Notes under the pieces: generated by a model
What the model was told of the DNA's origin: nothing
Database searches by the model: none
Seen by the model: the letters and a program-made list of their open reading frames with translations, nothing else
Assembly: GCF_028009165.1 (NCBI RefSeq)
Contig: NC_079246.1
Coordinates: forward strand, 434,001 to 498,000
Direction: 5' to 3'
From: Akanthomyces muscarius
Taxonomy: Eukaryota; Ascomycota; Sordariomycetes; Hypocreales; Cordycipitaceae
DNA length: 64,000 nucleotides
Made by a program: the position numbers and the translations under genes
Shown here: in pieces, positions 1-11,286 of the stretch
How positions within the stretch are numbered: position 1 is the first letter of the stretch
Layout: the number at the start of each line of letters is the position of its first letter

Positions 1-303
1 TCCGGTGACTTCACTGGCAGCAATTATAGCTCGATTGTCGACAGTGCGGCTTGCACTGATAACGATGGAACAGACACCACCAATAACACAAATAACAGTG
101 ATGCTACCGAGCTTTTGGACACTGAGCTACCGCTGCCGCGGGTGGTGCAAACGGCTAGTCAAACTCAACCCGAGAACAATGGCACAGCCGCCGATATTAC
201 GCTCTATTTGTCTGCCTTGTTTTCGGCCGGCTTTATTCGAATCAGTGGCTGGCTTTCCCTCTTAACCATAGCTGCAATCGGCCAATCCATACCGAGTGAT
301 TAA
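1..303 (+). CDS. 3' end of a surface protein, possibly GPI-anchored (partial)
   Basis: Frame 1 is open from the window edge to a TAA at 301-303, giving 100 residues of a C-terminus; the start lies outside the window. The visible part begins SGDFTGSNYSSIVDSAACTD, continues through a Thr/Asn/Asp-rich stretch with several N-glycosylation sequons, and ends in a hydrophobic tail of about 25 residues (LYLSALFSAGF, then WLSLLTIAAIG). A low-complexity linker followed by a hydrophobic tail at the very C-terminus is typical of GPI-anchored fungal cell-wall proteins, including glucanases and glucanosyltransferases. The catalytic part is not visible, so no enzyme family is assigned. The tail is slightly longer than usual for a GPI signal, so a simple membrane anchor is the alternative. 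Confidence 0.6.
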   Translation, partial: SGDFTGSNYSSIVDSAACTDNDGTDTTNNTNNSDATELLDTELPLPRVVQTASQTQPENNGTAADITLYLSALFSAGFIRISGWLSLLTIAAIGQSIPSD

Positions 304-2290
304 TCCTCGCTATCTTTTTTTTTATTCTCTGTCACAGCAACTAACTACAGCCACAGTGGTCTACATCTTTTACTGGCTCGCGAGGATTCCTGAAAACCCA
401 TACCTCCACCTTGGATATGCCGCGTCCTGCGTTTTCTGTGTATTCACGAATGTTGTGAGCGGCGCGTGCGTGTTTCCTAATACTCACCTTTCACGCGTGT
501 TTCGCTTACATGCCAGCTAGATTTTATTTCACATTTATTCTTCCCGAGCCTGGTAGACTTTTGCATCAGAATCTATTGCAAGCCGTCATGGGGTCAGTTT
601 CTTCGAGGACTCGTCTTCGCATCCAATTGGCTCACAGGTTATAAGTGCGACACCGAAGTACATCGACGAAGTGGGCGGCAGCTCTTTGCTACACAGGTAA
701 TGTTCGTTGTGCCGCAGAAGTGATTGCTAGCTAACTCGACATATATCGTTAGACTTGGTCCAGACCTCTCCTTTGCTGCACGCAGGATGGGAGTCCTTGC
801 AAATCAATCTCTATTTAGTAAAAAACCCTGAACAATTTCTTTTCAAATCGCAGAACCGAGTTAACTCTTCTGGTAGGTCTGATTGATCTCTTAGTAGAGA
901 TATCCTTCATTGCTTCTGGATCACCATCTCCCGTGCAAACGACATTTTTCATTGTGGCCATGTATGGCGTCATACAAGGTATCTATATACGCAGCTCGAG
1001 ACAGTTACAAAATCTAGGCTCGACAGCATCGTCTGCTCTAACAGATCTACTTGGAGAGACTAAGGATGGTATGCAGCATATTCGCAGCTTCGGCTGGCGG
1101 ACAATCTTCCGTCACCGGTTTTATGCGATACTAGATCAATCTCAAAAAACCAACGTTCAACTTCATAGTCTGTTCAGATGGTTACATCTAGGCACGGACG
1201 TTATCACAGGTGCTGCAGCTATCGCCTTGTTCCAAGCGCTTTCCTCTAATGAGGGGCATATCTCGACTTTCACGACAGGACTTGCCTTGAATTGCATCTT
1301 TTACAACAACGTCTCGGCGTCCCGACACATAAAGTCCTTCACATCGTTTATTCTAAGCCTGGAATCTATGCGCCACATTCACAACTTTGTGACGGACACG
1401 CCTCAGGAACAAAATGCTGTTGCGGAGCCCTCGCTTCCTGACGTCTGGCCCAGTGCTGGGAAGTTAGAATTCAACGCCCTGACTGCATATTATACGTCAG
1501 TAGTTGAAAAATTCCGAGATTGTGGCTTTTTCTGACTGATGTCCCTTAGAAATCGCGACGGAGTGACGCACACGGCTCTAAACAACATAACTCTAACCAT
1601 TCGGGCGGGTCAGAAAGTTGGTATCATGGGATGTACTGGAAGGTATATATTACCATTACTTAACGTCCGCAATACGTATAACAACTAACCCTAGTTGATC
1701 GTTGAAGTGGCAAATCGACATTCTTGTCGTCTATACTTCGTATAGTGGATCAGACAGGAAGTATTAGCATTGACGGGCTTGACACCCAGACTATTCCGCT
1801 TGAGCCTTTTCGCTCCCGAATTACAACTATGACTCAGGACGGCCTTCGAATTGACACGAGTCTACGATTTAATCTGTACCCATATGGCGGGTCGCAGCCA
1901 TCTGACGAACACATTATATCCTTACTGCAGCGACTTTATCTATGGATACACGTTACCGGCCACGGCGGGCTTAACGCCAAGTACTCTAAGATGAAGTTTA
2001 CCGCGACGCAAATGCAGCTCGTGCATCTCGCGCGTGCGATTCTGCACCATTCCACCACGGACAGCAAAATTGTGCTGATTGATGAGGCGAGCAGCGCTAT
2101 AGCTGCCGAGACTGAGGACGAGTTCCAGGGACTTATTGATGACTTTTTTATTGACTGCACGTTGATTGTGGTTTCACATTCTACTCATGTTTTAAATAGC
2201 GCTGATTTGCTCCTGCAATTTGATGGTGGTATGCTAGACAAGGTGCTTCGTCGCCGCGCGAATGGGCGATTGGTGGAGGTTGATATTTAG
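304..2290 (+). pseudogene. Decayed ABC-C (MRP-type) transporter, second half only
   Basis: This is a relic of the C-terminal half (TMD2 plus NBD2) of a fungal ABC-C full transporter. Recognisable pieces in order: a TM7-like segment near 340-460 (WLARIPENPYLHLGYAA), LLHQNLLQAVMG near 560-595 followed by a frame change, the rest of TMD2 at 933-1495, and NBD2 to a stop at 2288-2290. Two plausible introns remain: 1496-1549, and 1643-1707, which splits Walker A and restores GCTGSGKST. NBD2 is degenerate: the LSxGQ signature reads FTATQ and the D-loop SSVD reads SAIA, although Walker B LIDEAS and an H-loop SHS persist. No N-terminal half precedes it; the neighbouring gene stops at 303. The intact relative is at 13889-18365. 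A divergent half-transporter is possible, but the frame break at about 595 argues for a pseudogene. Confidence 0.7.
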
Positions 2291-2319
2291 TAGAACGGTG
2301 ATTATTTCCGGGTAGGGGA

Positions 2320-2332
2320 GGGGGGGGGGGGG
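2320..2332 (+). repeat. 13-base poly-G run
   Basis: An uninterrupted G13 run lies just downstream of the decayed transporter, inside a G-rich stretch from about 2311 to 2340. It is a likely site of length variation and of sequencing error. Confidence 0.9.
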
Positions 2333-2479
2333 CGAGGGGGCTTTTTTCTCGGCGAGATAGGTTTGAGTTAAAATTTACCAAGTTGCAATGCTTTCACTGC
2401 ACAGGGAATCTTCCCAGTGGCGAGCAGGAGGTATGGCCGTTCTGGGGTGAAGCCTCATTGCAGTGATTACAACCATGCT

Positions 2480-3700
2480 TAACGAAAAGACATTCGCCGT
2501 ATTTTAGCAGCCGGCTGGTCGCGCTATGTACTAAACGTGTGCCTCATGCGGGCTCAGCGGTTTAACTAATCACGACAAGACTTAACAATGATGAGATCTG
2601 CTACTGAAAAACGCTATGACTTTTCTCCGCTTCGGTGAGTCTTACCGATTCCGAGAGATTCACCGCTCAACCACCATCTGTTGCGGCACGGAATGCCAGA
2701 AGGCGGCATGATTCGGCTCTAGGCCTCACAGTATCCCGAGCGCCTTGCAGTAGATAGAGTCTAGCGGGGTTTTCGGCTTGCCATTGTCAACTGACATTGC
2801 TATTATTACACATCACTAATCGAGGCGAACGCCTAGTTAGATCGGGTTAATAATGCGCTATAGCTACTCTAGAGCAGAGATATTTTTAGTAATTAGGAGA
2901 GCTATCTTAAAATTGACGTATCATTCTCTAGCCTAATATTATAAACCAAAATACATGTAAGGCAGATTAGGCAGGCAGCCTAAGGAACAACTAGGTAGGC
3001 GTCTGTATATCGCCTAATTAAGATACTAAGTTATAAAACTAAATTACTATAGATTATTGTGTGATGCCGGATAACGCGCTTAATGCATGTGCGCAACTGC
3101 ATTCTTGTATTGCAACTATAAAAGTCTGGTACCCTGTAGTAGGTAGTGAGAATTTAACTTTTTCCCCCTAACATAATACATTTTTAAAATACTATAATTA
3201 ATTGATTGTAAAGCCCTGCATTTACAGGCAGGAATTGCCCTTCCAGGCATTCTCCTTCGACCTACGATAACGACTCGTATTGAAGCCCCCGCCACAGCCC
3301 GCGAGACACAAAATCGACCTACGTAAAGCAATTTAACCTAAATTGATTTAATTCTTAAAGATCGCGATTAATCACTCGAAGGCGCACTCTATTATACCGA
3401 TACTTAACATAGCACCCTTACGGGAGTAATACCTTGATGTTAGAGTAAGCGGAGTATTCTACGAGCAGCGCACGGCTTGTCTTTGGTGTTGTGTTCCCAG
3501 AATCACAGTGTTATAGATTATATACCCTGATGCTAGTTAGTTAGCGCTATAAGATAGCGCGTATAATACTGAGTCCTGTAGTAAACACACATATTGCATA
3601 GAAGAAATAACTAACAAAAAAGGGACATTTATTCCGCCTTTGTCTATAGCCGGCCGTCCGTATCAATATTTCAAAAACGTAACAGCATCCAATAAAGTCA
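2480..3700. repeat. AT-rich degenerate tract, likely RIP-affected transposon relic
   Basis: No open frame of interest exists between the transporter relic and the MOD5 gene. From about 2800 the sequence becomes A+T-rich and very rich in TpA (many TTA, CTA, TAG and TAA words) with scattered short GC-rich islands. It contrasts sharply with the coding DNA on either side. This texture is characteristic of repeat-induced point mutation in Sordariomycetes. I could not identify terminal repeats or a protein relic, so the element type is unknown. Confidence 0.5.
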
Positions 3701-3923
3701 TAGCTTGCACTTACATCGAGCTAAGTATTGCAAAGCTTCTGAAGTATCATTACGGAATCGTAACTTGCTACACACAGTAGATGTGAGCTCGAAGCTCGAG
3801 CAGATCTATAGTCCATTTATATCAGATTCACCTTTTCAACCTTGTAAACAGAACATCTTGCTGACGCATGTATCCTCCCTTCTAAATGTTTCAATTGTTT
3901 CTGTTTTATTACTTTTTCTTACT

Positions 3924-5402
3924 CTACTGCTGCCCCGGCAGCGAAGATATTCCTGGGTTCGAGTCCCCAGCTTCATCGGCCTCTGCCTGGTCCGACGTTT
4001 CTACCGGCACCAGGGTAAGCTTCTTCTTCTTCTTCATGACCCTGCGGTGGCCGGCACTCTTCATGTGCCTGTTCCACGCCTCCTCCGTCACGAGCGTCGT
4101 CTGGCAAATCTCGCACGTCCGCTGCTGTGGCGTTTGCTTGGCGGGCGGCACCGTCGCCGTCTCCAGCACACGGCGCGCCAGATCGGACAGATCGCGCGGT
4201 TGCCTCATGGGCTCGCCGTTCAGAAACAGGTCGACGAGCGTGGCGGCGGGCGCAACCACGGTCTCGTGGTACCGCGCGACGTCGGTGCTGTCGAGCACGT
4301 ACAGGCTGCTCAGCGCATCCTCGCCGCGCTGCTTCAGCCTGGGAATCTGCTTGCCGCGGATCCATTTGTTCTGATAGTTGGCGTAGCGCCTCGTGGCTGT
4401 CTTCATATCTTCCAAGCCTGACTCTCTAAGCTTAGCCACGTTTTCAGTGGGCTCGCCGTCGAATGCTGCGGCAATGTAGGGCTCGAGCTGCTTGTAGCCG
4501 ATGGACTGCCAGATACCTTTGGTCATGTCCATAGCGGTGCCATTTTGAGCACTTTCCGTCTTGAATCGATGCAGTTCTTGCACTTCTTCGGCGAGGCCGC
4601 TGCTGAACATTTTGTCCACACGCTTGTCTAAACGGTCGCACAGGACATCGCGCTCGGAATATACCCAAAGTAAGAGATTCTCCCAAGGCGAGGATTCTGC
4701 TTCGGCAGCAGCGGCGGCTTTACGCCACTGCTGCTCTGCATACAGTGCTGATGCTGTTTTACCTGTATGGAGGTAGATTTCCAGGGACCGTTGGATCTTG
4801 CGGCGATCGTTGGGATGCCACTTTGCTGCCATTTCAGGATCGACGCGGCGAAGCTCAGCGAGCATGTCTTCTGTCGAAGCCTCCAGAATGGGAAACGACT
4901 TTGTCTCATCCTGCTGCACATCGTCGAGAATGGCATCTGTAAAGAGCAGTGGCTCAACGTAGTAATGCGTGCCGCCAACAAGGATGGGCAAGTTGCCTCT
5001 GCTGCGGATCTCACGAATCGTGCCCAACGCGTGCTTTTTGAACTCTGTGACGTCCCAGGGCACGTCGCTGAGAGGAATACGGTCCAGCAGGTGGTGTGGG
5101 ATGCCGCGCTGCTCGGCGGCTGTGATCTTATTGGTGATGATGGGCAGGCCACGGTAGAGCTGCATGGCATCTGTATTAATGACTTCTCCACGGAAGCGAG
5201 TTGCGATTTCCACTGCCAACTAAATGTAAAGGTGGTTAGTGTAGTTCTGGCGCGATCAAGGGCAGTTGTTAGATTGTACCTCGGATTTTCCTGTCCCTGT
5301 AGACCCCAATATCACCACGAGCGGCTCTTTCGGAGCCGCAGAATTTGCCATTGTCATTGTAGAGACATGTCGACGAAGGAAGACCCTTGTTCGACTTAGC
5401 AT
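3924..5402 (-). CDS. MOD5: tRNA dimethylallyltransferase (isopentenyltransferase), dual-targeting form
   Basis: Transfers a dimethylallyl group to A37 of tRNAs that read codons starting with U. Two exons: 5402-5280 and 5219-3924 (472 aa); the intron 5279-5220 is GT-AG. Exon 1 carries the P-loop GSTGTGKSE; exon 2 carries NTDAMQLYRGLPIITNKIT and LVGGTHYYVEPLLF, both hallmarks of the MiaA/Mod5 family. The C-terminus has a matrin-type C2H2 finger (CEICQ...HMKSAGH) followed by KKKKK, as in eukaryotic Mod5. The first ATG (5402) opens an Arg-rich leader MLSRTRVFLRRHVST, resembling a mitochondrial presequence; in-frame ATGs at 5357 and 5351 give MTMANSAAPKEP without it. Yeast MOD5 makes mitochondrial and cytosolic/nuclear forms from alternative starts, and this layout fits. 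Divergent from SEC61. Confidence 0.92.
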
Positions 5403-6019
5403 TCGGCTTGCTGTACTGTTTACTGGTGTGCAGTGGCGCAAAGGGTAGCGTTTTGGTGATATCAAAAGTCGGCGTCTTCCCCCACAGGGCTTTCTCCACA
5501 GTAGAACCCTGCGGCTGCCTGTAGAGACAGCTTCTCCAAAAAGGCGGGAGCTTGACTCAGGCAATAAAAGGAGGGATGGTCTGGGCTGCACGGCTGCTTG
5601 GGCTGGTGTGTTCTGGAATTACGGTTTGGTGGGAGCGCTAGCCAGCGGGTACTCGTTGGGGGGGCCTTAGCTGGCATTTTAGTATTGGGCTGCGGGCTGT
5701 AGCGCTACAACGCCCCTAACCCAGCCGCCTCGTTGCCCTGTAATGCCTGACGCAGGGGCTGCTCTCCGGTGCGTCGACGAGCTTCCACACTCTGACCCAG
5801 CAGGTCACGTGCGCCACCCCCGTTCTTTTTCTGGACACATCTGCATTTTGGAGCTTGAAGCCAGATTGCTGGCCCCCGACCCAAGGACCGCCTCCTCCCT
5901 ATCCTGCCACCACCATCCTTTTTCTCGAGCTCATCACAGCTCATCCTTTTCCTTCATTTCTTTCCTTTGGATGAATTGAGTCTCTTGTTTATTGTTTTTC
6001 ATCTTTCACTGCCGCCACC
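5403..6019. promoter_or_regulatory. Shared promoter region between MOD5 and SEC61
   Basis: 617 bp separate the two divergent starts. The SEC61 side ends in a pyrimidine-rich leader (about 5895-6010) and a strong start context, GCCGCCACC before the ATG. An E-box CACGTG lies at 5806-5811. No TATA box is evident. Short open frames in the region look like chance. Confidence 0.5.
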
Positions 6020-7673
6020 ATGAGTTCCCGTACGTTTACAGACCCCCTCGCGACGCCCCTCGCCAGGCTTCGCGATGTCGCTACTTTGTCGCGCGACTGC
6101 TCGCTGTCCCCTGCCAGTTGTTGAATCGCATCGCCAGACGCCATTGCGCGTCAATTGGCTACTCTACAGCCCATACTAACCTGCGATTCCTTAATATAGT
6201 CCGTTTCCTTGACCTGGTCAAGCCGTTCGTGCCGTTCCTCCCTGAGGTTCAGCAGCCGGAGACCAAGATTCCCTTCAACCAGAAGATCATGTGGACTGCC
6301 CTGACTCTCCTCATCTTCCTGGTCATGAGCCAGATGCCTCTCTACGGCATTGTCTCTTCCGACAACTCCGATCCTCTATACTGGCTGCGTATGGTCATGG
6401 CCAGTAACCGAGGAACTCTGATGGAGCTGGGTATCACCCCCATCATCTCCTCCGGTATGGTCTTCCAGCTCCTCGCCGGCACCCACATGATCGATGTCAA
6501 CCTCGACCTCAAGTCCGACCGCGAACTCTACCAGACTGCCCAGAAGCTTCTGGCCTTCATTCTCTCTGCCGGTACCGCCACCGTCTACGTCTTCTCTGGT
6601 CTCTACGGTCCTCCTGGTGATCTTGGTGCTGGTATCGTCTTCCTCCTGATCCTCCAGCTCATTGTTGCCGGTATGATTGTCATTCTCCTCGACGAGCTCC
6701 TCCAGAAGGGATACGGTCTTGGCAGTGGTATCTCTCTGTTCATTGCCACCAACATTTGCGAGTCCATCATGTGGAAGGCTTTCTCCCCCACCACCATCAA
6801 CACTGGTCGTGGCCCTGAGTTTGAGGGCGCCGTTATCGCTCTCTTCCATCTTCTCTTCACCTGGCCCAACAAGCAGCGTGCTCTTCAGGAGGCTTTCTAT
6901 CGCCAGAACCTCCCCAACATCATGAACCTGCTCGCCACCATCCTCGTCTTCGTCGCCGTCATCTACCTCCAGGGTTTCCGTGTCGAGATCCCCGTCAAGT
7001 CTTCCCGCCAGCGTGGTGCCCGCGGCTCTTACCCCGTCCGTCTCTTCTACACCTCCAACATGCCCATCATGCTGCAGTCCGCTCTGTCTTCCAACGTCTT
7101 CCTCATCAGCCAGATGCTCTACTCTCGCTTCTCTGAGAACCTCCTCGTCCGCCTTTTCGGTGTCTGGGAGGCCAAGGACGGTTCCGCTCAGCTCCACGCC
7201 ATCTCTGGTCTCGTCTACTACATGTCGCCCCCTCTCAACTTCAAGGACGCTCTCCTCGACCCCATCCACACCGTCACCTACATTGTCTACATGCTCGGTG
7301 CCTGCGCTCTCTTTTCGAAGACCTGGATCGAGGTTTCTGGCTCCAGCCCTCGCGATGTCGCCAAGCAGCTCAAGGACCAGGGTCTCGTCATGGCCGGTCA
7401 CCGTGACCAGAGCATGTACAAGGAGCTCAAGCGCATTATCCCCACTGCTGCCGCTTTCGGTGGTGCCTGCATTGGTGCGCTCTCCGTTGCCTCCGACCTC
7501 ATGGGCGCTCTCGGTTCCGGTACCGGTACTCTTCTCGCTGTCACGTAAGTCATTTTGTGTTTTCAAAACAAAAAAGGAAGGTACTGACTATTCTTAGCAT
7601 CATCTACGGCTACTTCGAGATCGCTGCCAAGGAGGGTGATTTGTCTGGCATGAAGGGCATGATCATGGGCTAA
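6020..7673 (+). CDS. SEC61: Protein translocation channel Sec61 alpha
   Basis: Pore subunit of the ER Sec61 translocon for co- and post-translational import. Three exons: 6020-6029 (a 10-nt micro-exon), 6200-7544 and 7598-7673, giving 476 aa. The spliced N-terminus reads [19 protein letters not shown], the expected start of fungal Sec61. Ten transmembrane helices are expected and the hydrophobic pattern agrees; [19 protein letters not shown], the [19 protein letters not shown] block and the cytosolic loop [15 protein letters not shown] are all intact. The last exon encodes [20 protein letters not shown] plus the C-terminal MIMG. Codon use is strongly biased to C-ending codons, typical of a highly expressed gene. 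The 170-nt first intron sits right after the start codon region, a common place for regulatory introns. Confidence 0.97.
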
Positions 7674-8036
7674 ACACCGCACGACGAGCCATTTCTTTGA
7701 TTGACATTTAATCACCGGGCACCGAACGACGGGAATCGAACGGGCCCATTGCATTTACGAAACTTGTAACACTATGGTGTGATGGGGAACAAAAATTGGC
7801 GCAATACAATGGAAGGGATATGTTATTTCCTGAACATGCAATGGAACTGAATAGGCCTGCCAGAGTCGCAATAAAACCGACGTAATGAGGCGACTTGTTT
7901 AGGAGGGTGGTGGCAGACGAGGCAGGCCTACTTCAACAGGCGAGAAGCGTCCCATTTGTATGCAAACAATAAAATAAATAGAGAAAATTTATATGTAAAA
8001 TGGACATTGTTTGCTTTTACGCCTATCTTGTGACGA
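7674..8036. other. Convergent 3' region, no gene seen
   Basis: Sequence between the stop of SEC61 and the stop of the minus-strand methyltransferase. It presumably holds both 3' UTRs; A+T-rich stretches near 7960-8010 could serve polyadenylation. A GGGAATCGAAC motif at about 7732 is not part of a foldable tRNA. Confidence 0.5.
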
Positions 8037-8952
8037 CTATTTCCTACGAAGTATAGCAATGAGATGGTCGGCGCAGCCAAGGAACTCTTCCTTGGTCGAG
8101 TACTCGTCGTACATGAGGTTGGCCCAGGCCTGAACGACCTGCGGCCCGGCATCCTCCAGCTTGGCATCCAGCCCGCCACCGAGGATGCCCTCTGTCGAGC
8201 GCAGCTCAATAAGCTCCGCCTCGTCAGCAAAGTGCTTCTGTAGAAACGCTCGCGCGTCGGCGGCGTAGGTATGGTAGCCCTGGACGCTAAGCCCGAGCGA
8301 TTCCTTGAAGGTGTCGTACTTGCCATCACGGAGCTTTTTGCGTAATTAGCCTGTAACGTCCTTTTTGCATCACGTCCGCGCTTACGTATTTCGAGTAAAA
8401 GTCCTGCGCGCGGAGCAGCTTGGCCGGATCCCGCATCGCAATGTCCCGCAGATGCGCCGCGATGCTGATGAAGGCACAAAATACGACGCCCGTGCCGGGC
8501 CGCGCCAGCTGCAGCGCGTTGCGCACGGCCGCAGCGCGCTCATCCTCCTCGAGGAGATGGTACAGCGGCCCGAGCAGCAGCACGCCGTCGTACGCGCCCG
8601 CCGGCAGGGACGACGGCCTGTGCAGGGCATCGCCCACCGAGATGCTCTGCAGGAGGCAGCGGCCCGATGACGCGGGAGAGGCTCGGCGTGAGTCTTGCTC
8701 TGCTTGCGCCATGGCGATGAGTTCGGGCGTCAAGTCGACGAGGTCGACGAGGTGGCCGTCGTCGGCGAGCGCAAATGCCAGCTTGCCTGGGCCGCCGCCA
8801 ATGTCGGCGATGGCGGCCGACGCGGGGGGGACGTGGGCGCGGATGGTGCGAAGGGTGAGCTCGCGCTCCATGGGGTGCTCGGCGAGGCGGGTGCCCTCAG
8901 AGGTGGCGATTTTGCCGTAGAGCTTGGCGACGTTGTCTGTGGCGGTGGCCAT
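8037..8952 (-). CDS. Class I SAM-dependent methyltransferase
   Basis: Two exons: 8952-8386 and 8333-8037 (287 aa), with a 52-nt GT-AG intron containing a CTAAT branch site. Motif I is IADIGGGPGKLAFALA near residues 47-62; motif II follows as LVDLVDLTPELIAMA, and the post-core LLLGPLYHLLEEDER resembles the methyltransferase-11/25 group. Such proteins act on small molecules or metabolites; the substrate cannot be read from sequence. The C-terminal exon (GYHTYAADARAFLQKHF...FLGCADHLIAILRRK) extends a typical small-molecule methyltransferase lid. No signal peptide, so probably cytosolic. Neighbours give no pathway context. High GC in exon 1 contrasts with the A+T-rich 3' flank. Confidence 0.85.
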
Positions 8953-9706
8953 GATGGTCGGTGTAAGTGACAGAGACAGTAAGAGAAGAGCTGTGTAAGT
9001 GGTTCTTCGAAACGAAAAGAGGCAGTCGAGCCCTTGATATGAGACAGAAGTGGCCGAGCAACCGCCGCATTCTTACATCTTTTTCGCAATGTATGCTCAC
9101 TTTGTTTCAGAAACTATAAAAGGCAAAATAGCGCCTGGATTGCTCGCGTTCGCGCAGCCTGCCTGCTCATTTTCCAGGGAATAATCACGCATAGCCGTCG
9201 GGCGCAGGGCCAATGTTGGGGAAAACCGGGTCGGGGTTCGGCTTGAGGAGAGCAGTTTACGGCTGAAATCCCCGCTCGCTAGTATGCGTAAGTGTAAACT
9301 TGATAGTTGTTGGAACAAGGCCATCAGCCGCAGACGTTCGACACTTGCCTCGTCGGGCAAGTCTATATGTCGCCCGGGTCCGGGTACCCCGAACCGCGAA
9401 AGCCGAATTGCAACAACAAGGCGAACTGCGTCTCTATATAAACTGCGACTTTGTAGAACACCGACGAAAAATGATTCAAATATTGTAGATTTCGAGAGTT
9501 TAGCTATAAAACCTCATTAGAAAAAATGTGCTGCGCCTTGCGCCTACAATGCTGTGAAAGTACTTGTCCTGTACATGAAAAATAGGGCGCCTTCGTATAT
9601 CAGCAGTCAGCTCAATGAAAGGCGACATGCAAACATAAAACTATGAGCCCGGTGAAATAGAACAAGATAGACTCAGCCTAAAAAAAGCAAGATGCATACG
9701 GCAGCT
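8953..9706. other. Intergenic, promoter of the methyltransferase
   Basis: 754 bp between the methyltransferase start and the stop of the FAD oxidase. Short frames on both strands lack family features or coding-like codon use. Nothing else identified. Confidence 0.5.
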
Positions 9707-11286
9707 TTAGTAGAGCTTGAAATACCCCCGCCACAGTCGCTGCAGGTTTCTCCGCGGATCATATCGCAGCGAAGTCGACAGCATTTCGACATAATTCTTC
9801 GACCCGTAACGCTGCAAAACATCCTGCCACTCTCCACCATAGTTCATGTATACAAACGGGCGATGCGCGCCTTGCTGCCACGTCTTCGTCTCCGCCGCAC
9901 GCACCAGCTCGCGCGTGGACCTCAGTATCACCTCGTCCAGCGCCTCGTCGTCCCATCCCGTGAGAAAGTGCATCATCACCATCGGTCCTTCGTCAGGCGA
10001 CAGGCCCATGATATTACCGCCGCGCTCCTGCGAGGCGCGCAGGTGGCTGCCAGAGATGGCTTGATAAATGGCAAAGGGCGAGTACGTGGCGCCGCGCGCG
10101 CCCGCCTGTGGCACAATCTTAAGGATTGCGTCCTCCCACAGCGCGAGGAGCGCTGTGATGACGGCGGGCGAGCCGGCGGCAAATGCAATGTTGGACCACG
10201 TCTGGCGCTGCCCGTAGGCGATCGAGATGGACTTGGACACGGTGGTGAGGTTGGCGACCATGCTGGTGTTGCTGAGCGCGCCGGGAATGGCGTCGAACGG
10301 CTGGAACGCGGCCGGCGTGGCGTAGCCCGACCCATGAATCGCAGGAGGCGGCGTGGCGTGGAAGAAGCTCGCGAGGTTGATGAAGCCGCTGTAGTTGGGC
10401 TGGTACGTACGCACAAAGTATGCATGGGCGTCGGGGTCCTCCTCCATGCCCGTTGTGATGAGCATCGTCGCCGCGTCCGCAATCGCCTCTTTTGTCTGGC
10501 CCGGGAAGATGACTGTCCGCGTCCACAAGTCGCCCTGCGCAATGGTCGCAAGATCGAAGCGCGTCACCACGCCAAAGCTCGAGCCGCCGCCGCCCTTGAG
10601 CGCCCGGAACAGACCCTGATGCTGATTCTGGGAAGCGTGCACAATCTCGCCCGAGGCCAGCACCACCTCCATCCCGAGCACATTGTCGCACGCCCAGCCG
10701 TGCCGTCCCGAAAAGTACGAGAAGCCGCCCCCGAGCAGTAAGCCTGCGACGCCGACGTCCGCATCCCGGCCGCCCAGCACCGCGAGCCCGAGGGGGTCCA
10801 GCGCCGCTGAGACGTCGCCCCAGCGCAGGCCGGCGCCGACGGACACACGGGTCCTGTCGTCGGCGAGGTTGATCGTGTTGAGGCGCGCGAGGTCCACCGT
10901 CACGCCGGCATCAATGTTGGAGCCATTGGCGTGCGCCGTGTGCCCGCCGGAGCGACATGTAAATGGCGCGCCGGCACGTATGAGAGTGGTGAGGACGAGG
11001 GACACTTCGCTGGCTGTCGCGGGTGTGACGAGGCAGACGGGTCGCTGGGCACTTTGGCGCGCGGACCAGTACGACATGCCTGTGTCGTAGGTGGTGGAAT
11101 TAGGGTATGCGACTCGATCGCCGAGCGAATCGGAGAGTGTAGAGCACTACATTTTGTTAGATCCTATCACGCAAAAGAAAGCGCAATCGCATTGGTTGCG
11201 CGTACGGCATTGGGAATGTTGTCGGTTGCGAGTGCGGCCGTAGTGAAGAGAGAGGCGGCAAGCCCCAATGCTGGTGATGGTAGCAT
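9707..11286 (-). CDS. Secreted FAD-linked oxidoreductase (BBE-like)
   Basis: Two exons: 11286-11206 (signal peptide MLPSPALGLAASLFTTAALA) and 11146-9707, 506 aa in total; the intron uses GTACGC and TGTAG. The mature N-terminus CSTLSDSLGDRVAYPNSTTY is standard for fungal berberine-bridge-like oxidases. The FAD (PCMH) domain shows RSGGHTAHANGSNIDAG, whose His is the expected covalent flavin attachment, then GLLLGGGFSYFSGRHGWACD. The Cys that gives a second flavin bond in bicovalent members is absent (GRDADVGVAGLLLGGG), so a mono-covalent flavin is inferred. The C-terminus YDPRRNLQRLWRGYFKLY matches the BBE domain. Such enzymes oxidise sugars, oligosaccharides or secondary metabolites; substrate unknown. 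Confidence 0.9.

Noticed and set aside
3950..3975. CTGGGTTCGAGTCCCCAG hairpin resembling a tRNA T-arm
   Set aside because: It lies in the coding end of MOD5, has an eight-base loop, and no A box or acceptor stem is present upstream.
6376..7566. Long minus-strand frame (396 codons) opposite SEC61
   Set aside because: A shadow of the biased codons of a highly expressed gene; acidic low-complexity translation with no family features.
7725..7745. GGGAATCGAAC, tRNA-like 3' motif
   Set aside because: No complementary T-stem or D-arm around it; it sits in the SEC61 3' flank.
9692..10741. 349-codon plus-strand frame opposite the FAD oxidase
   Set aside because: Arg/His-rich antisense shadow in GC-rich coding DNA.
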